A stretch of DNA of 64,000 bases from Lineus longissimus. Lineage: Eukaryota; Nemertea; Pilidiophora; Heteronemertea; Lineidae. Numbering within the stretch: position 1 is the first letter of the stretch; each line of letters opens with the position of its first letter. Both the position numbers and the translations under genes were made by a program. The notes beneath the pieces were generated by a model. The model was not told the origin of the DNA. It ran no database searches and saw only the letters and a program-made list of their open reading frames with translations. The stretch lies in the NCBI RefSeq assembly GCF_910592395.1, contig NC_088326.1, positions 1,369,001 through 1,433,000 of the forward strand. The letters are read 5' to 3'. Shown piece by piece: positions 57,101 to 64,000 of this stretch.

Positions 57101-60100
57101 CACAATGTATGTTCAACTTTTCAACGTAAATAACGCTGATCATTAGTGTTTGTTTAAAGGATCGAGTCTGACGAGGAATGCCGAACACTGGTCTTCTACA
57201 GAACTCAAGCCATAGCCTTCATTGGACCACAAAGGATCTACACCACGAATAAGAGTTGTTTTTACAACTTTTCAGCTTAGTTAGGCTTTATACTGTTCAC
57301 CTTCCGTTATATGTACACTGTCATGCGTATAACTACACAGTAACGACTTGGGTCGTAAATCGTACGTCACAGTCACGGTTTGAATGGTATGGGGATTTTT
57401 TCGTAGAACAGGTTAAGAAATCTCGATCACAATTTCCTTTCTGTTCAATACTTTCGCCAAAGAGGCTTTAGCTGAATTTTTGCTTTATCAATCGCTAAAA
57501 TTCTGCCTGTAGCTTTCAATTGTAACGACTCGTTTGTCGACTGCAGCTCTGCCATTAGCATTTGCCTTCTCGAAAGCCAACAAAGTTATTGAGAACGAGA
57601 TAATACAGGAGCACTCATTCACTTCGTAGTGGATCAACGCTGTCAAAACCCATGCTGAGATCCAATTCTGTCTCAAAAAGTCTAAATCAAGATGTTAAGT
57701 AACTGCTTACAATTCAAGACATTCATAGAAATTTAAGGGTTAAGACCAATAGACATTTACAACAACTCTAACACAGGCAATAAATGGGTAATATTTTGAA
57801 GATTGTCTAATCAAGCATGTAAGACTATATCTAACGGGTTTGAATTTGCCAAGATGATACAACTCAGTCAACAGGAAAGAACGACAATTGTGTCATCGCG
57901 ACAATGGTGTCTACATATCTCAGCCGGCGGACAAAGGCCCTGTGAGTTCTCTTGACTTCGCCTTTAGAATTCGTCTTGTAATGAGGCCTAGCCGTCATTG
58001 TCGACTCGATTGATAACTGCTTATTAATCAGATCGTTCCCTGACTGTTCACTAACGTATGTGTAGGTCAAGCTGGGCTACGCAAAGCTGGAAAGGAATAT
58101 GTCTAGTTTTCGCCCGAGCTGAGATCTCCAAGCCACCGAGAAGATGTTACAGGATCGAACGCTGCGGAAAAGGATATAGGTGACGACATTTGAGTGAAGC
58201 AAACCACGTGTGGTGATGACTGTTACGTCATTGTGAGACGCCACGTCTTCAATCTGTAGAAAGTTGGAGCAAATCGTCTTGCTACCGATTCGACCTACTT
58301 TCTCACCAGGCCACCCTCGTCTAATCAAGTCATTCTGGTTCGATATACTTGTCTAATTGTTTGTTTGATTTATTCATAGATTGTTTCTCTAATGTTTCAA
58401 TCACTCCGGTGAGCCCTGCGGCGTCGTGCATTGCTCAAGCAAACACACACGAGCTTGACATGAAAAGGACATGGCCCTCTTGACATCAAGTACGGCTTCT
58501 TTAATCTAAAGACTTTACTTAAACAAAGCGGGGGCCTGAGCTAAATTTGGTATACTACGCACTGCACACTGAGATGTGTATAAATGTATTGATCTATGCA
58601 CTGCCTGGACATGTGGGAATGTCTTGTTGTGAAACTTTTCAGAGGACTTGTTGCTGGTAGACAGATACATATATTGTATTATAGAGAACTGCATGCTGCC
58701 TTCTCCATTGCAAATATAGGGTGTATAGTAAACGTTGGGCGATGATTGATACAATACTGACACCGACCAGAAAGTAATCGGCTGTCTACCGTATGACCGC
58801 TGAAGGACGATGCCCAAAGAATCGTGTCGTGAAAAAAACAGGTGACCAGCTAAAATTAGAGCAGATTATGCTGGCACGTGCCCACGGACACTGGAGAGAA
58901 CTGTCCAGCTGGACAAACGATAAAACCCGGACGCGAGCATTCAACCACATCGTTCTTTGTCTTACTTCTTTCGCGGGCAGGTTTCGCTGGGTGCCACTGA
59001 CCAGTTTGGAGGTCGTTGACTTAACACCTGTGTAAGGTCAGCGGTGGATGAGACAGAATTGCATTCTGATTTTGATTACAATTTCCTTCATGATTGCCCT
59101 AAGAGATGACAGCAGCCTGCATTACATTAACAAGGTCAATGTTTGGACTTCAGCGATGGCAGCTGCCTTTGTTTGTCAACTGCCTTCATTATACAAGACT
59201 GCACTGTTTGTAAACTGATGAACGTTCAGCCAAAGTTATGATAACTGACAGAAGCTGATGACAACAAGGCCAACAGCGCTAAAGATTCTTGAAGAGTGTG
59301 AAATGATGATGTCAATGTGACCAGGTTTCAGGCTTGTGTGCTCAGCAATGAGCCAATATTTTTCTTTTGCATTGTCTATAGTTGTTGGAGTTCGTAAATT
59401 GAATTTGGCCGGATCAGCGGAGGTTGGAGCAAGGACGATTCATTGTTTTCTTTGGTTGAAGCGATCCACATCAAACTTTCATAGAGTTACTGTTCGCTTT
59501 TAAAAACAAAAATAATTGTATCGAAATAATGTTGCTACAGACGCATAGATACCATTATCACCCCATAATCACTGATACGAATCTGTATCCAAGTAGCGCC
59601 AGTTGTTGGTTCAGGCTTCACTATCATAACCAGCATCCTCTAATTATACGGCGGATGAACACAAATATAAAACAAATCACTTCCAAATTTGCATATATAA
59701 TGTCACTACAAATCCGTGCGAATCTGAGTGTAGACCGACATGAAACAGACATTCGACCCTGATCAAACGTGTCACAGCATGGTTCACCTGTATTTGTCCT
59801 TTTTAATTAAATGCTAATTAAAACCAGATCTGACAATAGGAACAGGTTGAATATTACTAATTTTATGCGTTCTATTATCTTATTTTGATGTTTACCACCT
59901 GGAGACAATGGCGGATTTACATTTCCTTCTAACACATGCCATGATAAAATACTTAGTACTTTGATAGGGGATACTTTTTTTAGTGTTTTTGCTAACAATA
60001 ACAAAACCAAATCTAAGTACTAACCAAAGTAAGTCGAAATCTAAACGAACTGTACAATGAGCAACCTGTGTTTTGACTAGTCTCAAATTGCCGGAGAAAA

Positions 60101-62392
60101 TCTTATCCCACAAAAAGTACAAAAAATGAAAGACGTGTTCGTTTTTGCAATCAAGAATGTTCATACAACAAAGACCTGCTGAACAAAATATTCGGAAATA
60201 TTTTGAGTGATTTTGTGCGATTTGGTTAATCTTCAAAGCAAGCAGACGAGGCTAAGTGGGTAGCTCTAAAAGATGACGCCCAAGGCCCGGTGTCTGACCT
60301 CACGAGGTGCTTTTTTTTGAGTGGTCGGAAAACAGTAGCCCATTGTTACCCAGAAAGGCAAAACGTGTGGCTAGCGTTTGAGCAGTTAGCGGAACTTCTG
60401 TGAGATTCTCAGTGAAGAAAATGCCCTCAATGGCCTCACCAATTGCTGATGATATCAACATATTGGAGGAAAAGAAAACCATCGCCGCATACAATAACAT
60501 GCATGTACACAGTAGCCTACATGCATGCAGCGCATAAGCCAAGAAGCTTCAAGAGATAGCATGTGAATTTCTCCAGGTGAAACACACATGGTTTCGCTAT
60601 CTAAGCAGGATACACTGTGAGTGTACACCATCGGTATGTGTACTTTGTCTGTCGAGAACCCAGTAGCGTGGAATCGCTCCACGTGTGTCCATTATCCGAG
60701 CATGCCGTAAAATAAATATATCGGTGCCCTGTCCCCGAGCATGACGTGTGAAGCTTCGCTCCTGCTGGCGTTTTGGTTGGTGAGAATGTTCAACAATTTT
60801 TTTCATCGCTATCTCATCCATTTATCTTAGTATTTTCAAAGCCTAATTCCATAGCACAAAGGATTTTGGTTGGTTTTGCAGGTTTTTCGTGACCAAGTCG
60901 AAACAAATATTGCTCTATCTTTTCACGATCTTTTCATCATATCATGACAAATACATAAACCTTCCTTGGTGTACTATCAAAGTAATTAGTTATTCCTCCA
61001 AGGTTGGACAATTGGTCGAGGACAAAGCGCTCACCATGTCGTGTCCATTGACACCGACCCCCACTGCGAAACGTCGCAGTGACCGCCAAATGGCATTGCT
61101 GAATCATTTAGTGACATCTCAGGTAATAATTATAGACATCAATAATTATCCAAGACGACGATTAAGCTAGCATGGCTCACTTCTCCATTGCCTTCAGAAG
61201 TCACGGCCATGCACACTGTCATTAACCGTTATGATTTCCTAGCATTTTTTCCCTTCCAACCACAAAACAGGTCAACTATTGAACCAGGTCGAATTCGTCT
61301 ATTGTCCACATGTGAGTGGAACATATGATTAAAAAATATCTCTTTTTTGCCATCATATCTTCTTACAATACATACCAACCATAATAGAATGGACATACGA
61401 CAAATATTGACTACATGTACTGTATTTCAATATTATCTGCTAGATTTTTTTGCGTTATTCTTCGTCTCCGATGATCGCCAAACTTTTTGACATCGACAAC
61501 GCAAATCTGATTTTTCGTGGCCCAGTTTCAAGCCAAAGCCTATCAAAAAGACCACGGCTTGCCAGGGACCATGATACAAATATCCGAGGCTGTGCCATGG
61601 AGTAGCTTCACTGAGAATGCCGATGGGAACGCTGGGACCGTGAATTGCTCAAGTAAAAACTTCATCAACAATCAACTACATAGGGTTAACACCGTCTTAG
61701 ACGGTTGTCAAACAAGACTTAGGCAATTACGTCACATCAGCGTCGTAAGATCAACTCAGGAGTGCTTTTAGAATAAAGGTGAGATCTGATATCAAAGACT
61801 GTCCAGGAACGAGGTTTCATAGAATCATTTCATATGTTTTCATTTAGAGATTGATCGAATATCCGTTTTGGTTAACTCCATCGCAAAACCACACAAGACA
61901 TTCTCGGCCCGGAAACAAGGTGAAAAGCACGTGCTAGAGATAGGTTCGCAGTTACAAAGGCCTCGGCCATCAACGAAGCTTTCATGAGCATTTCATCTTA
62001 TCTCAAGCATTTGCATTGGGGAAGATCGCGAAGACCAGGCTTCCGTTACCATGATGAAAGTAATGACGAAAAAGAAACTAAATAATCAGCAAACATAAGA
62101 AAAGATACAATCTACTTACAAATCCGTATCCCCGGCTTTTTTCCGTCAGTTTGTCGGTGATCACAACTGCTTCCTCAATATCTCCAAACTCCTCAAAGTA
62201 TTTCCTAAGACTCTCATTTGTCGTGTGGTAGGGTAGGCCCCCCACAAAAAGTTTCGTGAGAGTTGTGTCTTTCTGGCAGGGGTACGGCCCCGAGCCCTGC
62301 AACGAAACCTGCGACATGACGGGTTGCTGAAGCTGCTGGATGGACTGTCCCTGGACTGCCTGTGCGACTGATGCTCTGACTGCTGACTCCAT
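32760..62392 (-). CDS. RBM24: RBM24/RBM38-like RNA-binding protein (three exons identified, at least one missing)
   Basis: Minus-strand gene of about 30 kb. Exon 1 (62120-62392, ATG at 62392) and the next identified exon (55991-56120) together encode a single RRM. RNP2 is LFVGGL (in [17 protein letters not shown]) and RNP1 is RGYGFVTM, interrupted by the intron exactly after RGYGF. The RBM24/38 signature [19 protein letters not shown] follows. The terminal exon (32760-33126) encodes an Ala/Gln-rich tail with [19 protein letters not shown] and a His/Ala stretch. RBM24/38 (SEB4) proteins bind GU-rich RNA and regulate splicing and mRNA stability, for example in muscle and heart. The second exon ends in phase 1 but the terminal exon's coding frame needs phase 2, so a linker exon remains unfound. 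The N-terminal extension before the RRM is longer and more Gln-rich than in vertebrates. Confidence 0.88.
33127..55990. other. Large RBM24/38 intron interval, mostly without recognisable genes
   Basis: AT-rich and non-coding throughout as far as I can see. It contains five TGACGTCA palindromes counted together with the adjoining sequence (38398, 47168, 50669, 50823 and 54113), degenerate AAC/GAY-rich stretches (about 40750, 42000 and 45240), and a GC-richer island at about 40040-40760 with open frames on both strands. At least one linker exon of the host gene must lie inside. No tRNA, rRNA or CRISPR-like structure was found. Confidence 0.5.
33390..33731 (+). other. Open frame of 113 codons, unassigned (GIY-YIG-like words)
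   Basis: Plus-strand frame inside the RBM24/38 intron. It includes [15 protein letters not shown], which resembles the YIG half of GIY-YIG nucleases, and later [19 protein letters not shown] and [20 protein letters not shown]. Codon choice is mixed and no splice context is clear. It may be a degraded mobile-element fragment, a real small exon, or chance. Confidence 0.2.
55991..56120 (-). CDS. RBM24: RBM24/38-like RRM exon (C-terminal half of RRM)
   Basis: Acceptor at 56121-56123 and donor GTAAG at 55990. It encodes [18 protein letters not shown], then [18 protein letters not shown] and NNNCLTG, ending in phase 1. This is the most conserved part of the gene. Confidence 0.9.
56172..56435 (+). 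other. Exon-like open frame with coding character, unknown
   Basis: Plus-strand frame ending at TAA 56435, entered through a possible acceptor (gcaaattag) near 56172. It reads [20 protein letters not shown], then [17 protein letters not shown] and [19 protein letters not shown], a natural-looking composition with aromatic and hydrophobic spacing. It begins within 60 bp of the RBM24/38 RRM exon on the opposite strand. No ATG in the frame and no family recognised. Confidence 0.25.
61036..61771 (+). CDS. Candidate nested two-exon gene in RBM24/38 intron, unknown product
   Basis: Exon 61036-61122 starts at caccATGTC (good Kozak context), encodes [18 protein letters not shown] plus 11 more residues, and ends CAG|GTAATA. 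An acceptor (ttcgtggcccag) at 61525 opens exon 61526-61771 in the same phase: [15 protein letters not shown], then [16 protein letters not shown], with a stop at 61771, for 110 residues in total. The first exon and the first half of the second are richer in G/C-ending codons than their flanks; the last 35 residues look less natural. A donor at TCAA|GTAAAA (about 61648) could end the exon earlier. I do not recognise the protein. Confidence 0.35.
62120..62392 (-). CDS. RBM24: RBM24/38-like first coding exon
   Basis: Encodes 91 residues: a Gln-rich lead ([13 protein letters not shown]), [19 protein letters not shown], and [19 protein letters not shown], with donor GTAAGT at 62119. The QKDTT-TK start of the RRM matches vertebrate RBM24/38; the preceding 40 residues do not. 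Confidence 0.88.
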
Positions 62393-64000
62393 TGCGAAAT
62401 AAATATAATAAATAAACTATACAAATTTATATATAAAGTGTCTGGGTAAAATCCGTGTATCCCCCGAGAGTTTATCACAGTGAAATGGTGTTACTCCTTC
62501 GGTAGCCTAAACTGTACTAAAGAAACGCTCACCTGGCCAGATTATTTGTATACGCACGCGGTCAGCCATACACCTGACAGTTAGCTCATTTGCATATTAA
62601 GCGCCGCCCTGCGGATGAATAACCAAGCGGCGTGTGCGCACCTGCATTTCGCAGAGAAAAGAAACATTTCATGATATGAATGGTGTATATAGTTTTTATC
62701 AACTGAGTGATATTCCGAATTTTTAGCTCTTTCGGGTACTTTGGCTAACCCCCAGGGCTAACCTTAAATTTGTCTAACAATGACCTTCAATATTGGCCTA
62801 AATGGTAAAAAGTAATGACTTCTCACGAGCTTTAATTTGCTAATGATAACTGAAGTATTACCCTCATTACTAATTATGGAAAGGAAGAGCAAAATCGGAG
62901 TAACCAAAGAGGCAACCGAAATTTGGTCGACATTTATACGAAGCTAAATCTCACGTCTCATCAGCGCTCCTATCGACGTCACGTGGAACTGAAAATGCGA
63001 CAAAATGGGTGACCCTGGGCAGCCATTTTCATTTGACATTTACTGAATGCACATTTTGTCAGCAACCCTCGAATCAAATCTATATCATGACAATGTGCAA
63101 TACAGTCATGATTGTTGTAAGGTTTTGGCAGCTGCGAATGACGTAGGCCCTATCAGGACCACGTGCCCAATATCGCCAAATCTATCGATTGTCTCAAAAC
63201 ATAAAGCTCAGTTGCGGATCGTAACTTGCAATTCATATTCAAACAAGTGCAGAATGATTACCCCCGCGACTCCCATCACAAAGTGTGTACAAAAATTAAC
63301 GATATTCCAGATTTAGCAGATTTTTATGATTTGTTTACTTTTTCATGATTTGCATAATCTCGTTGCGACGAGATTGAATCGTTGCTTTCAAATGTCGTGC
63401 CAATGTTTCAGTAATGAGACAAATGCGTTACTGTTGCTATTTGTGAAGTTGCTTGCTGTTTTTTTTGTTGACATTTTTAAAAATTAGTTAAATTCGGCCC
63501 AAAAAGGACAACAACGTCTTCTAATGCACCGCTGTTATTATTGCGATGTGTTCCCAACAGCTGCCCGCGGTAATCACAAAAGAAACAGTTAGGTCTTTCA
63601 AAGGGAATCTCGAAAATTTGTTTTGGTAAAACTGCCTTAATTGGTAATTAGTACGGCCTAATCTTTGTCACACTGGACCCTTTGAGTAAAAACACGACCC
63701 GGCCTATTTCGCTGTGAAAGTTTCTCTCGTCGCTTACAACAAAAACAATGGCAGATTATTACTTATTGAGGTAATTTGAGTAGGTCGAATTGAGAATGAT
63801 GGGTCTGTTCTTGTGAGGGATAAAACAAAGACGCATCGTACACAAAGAATTAATTCTTCCGATCCAGAAACGCTTTGCAAGGGTTCGTTGGTTGCACGGC
63901 TATGAAAAACTAATGTTGAGGACGTGCAAGTGAACGGGGAATCCATGTTTTGTCCAAAAAATTGTACTAGAGGTAAAAGATGAACTCATGTGATGAATTC
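62393..64000. other. Upstream region of RBM24/38-like gene
   Basis: No gene recognised. An octamer ATTTGCATA near 62589, an E-box CACCTG at about 62640, and an AT-rich TATATATAA at about 62430 lie upstream of the start codon and could be promoter elements. The rest is AT-rich without visible structure. Confidence 0.4.

Noticed and set aside
58793-59035. 80-codon plus-strand frame with a possible donor after GCGGGCAG
   Set aside because: The middle part looks mildly coding, but no acceptor, partner exon or family could be found.

Overview
This is nuclear genomic DNA of an animal. The genes are split by short-to-long GT-AG introns, the intergenic DNA is AT-rich, and there are several animal-type transposons plus a set of bilaterian housekeeping genes (NSMCE2, myosin regulatory light chain, EBAG9, TXNDC5, RPLP1, RBM24/38). 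The divergence of the proteins and the intact DIRS-type retrotransposon suggest an invertebrate bilaterian (echinoderm, hemichordate, amphioxus or lophotrochozoan). I cannot narrow the taxon further from the sequence alone.

Layout. 0.2-0.9 kb: the last two coding exons of an NSMCE2-like SUMO ligase (+), whose separating intron holds a LINE 3' fragment. 2.3-3.6 kb: a complete myosin regulatory light chain (-), with a decayed copy of part of exon 2 in one intron and a strong hairpin in another. 4.1-4.6 kb: a non-autonomous DNA transposon with perfect terminal inverted repeats. 6.6-14.5 kb: a seven-exon gene (-) for a 187-residue charged coiled-coil protein I do not recognise. One of its introns carries a structurally complete 5.8-kb DIRS-like tyrosine-recombinase retrotransposon (7628-13446), with a small MITE beside it. 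14.8 kb: a shared promoter region with TCTCGCGAGA and ETS motifs, then EBAG9 (+, 15.6-18.5 kb). 20-25 kb: TXNDC5/ERp46 (-), convergent with EBAG9. Related pogo/Tigger-like MITEs lie just downstream of both coding regions. 25.2-25.4 kb: a compact head-to-head promoter shared with RPLP1 (+, 25.4-27.0 kb). 27-32.7 kb: no recognisable gene, but degenerate repeats. 32.8-62.4 kb: one long gene (-) for an RBM24/RBM38-type RRM protein. I identify three coding exons; their splice phases show that at least one more exon lies in the 23-kb intron.

The RBM24/38 introns also hold open frames that look coding but match nothing I recognise (33.4, 56.2 and 61.0-61.8 kb) and five TGACGTCA sites. Most of the window is ordinary housekeeping gene content. 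The least expected items are the intact DIRS element with its long overlapping frame, the relic myosin exon, the in-frame 30-nt microexon candidate in EBAG9, the MITEs downstream of two convergent genes, and the orphan exon-like segments.
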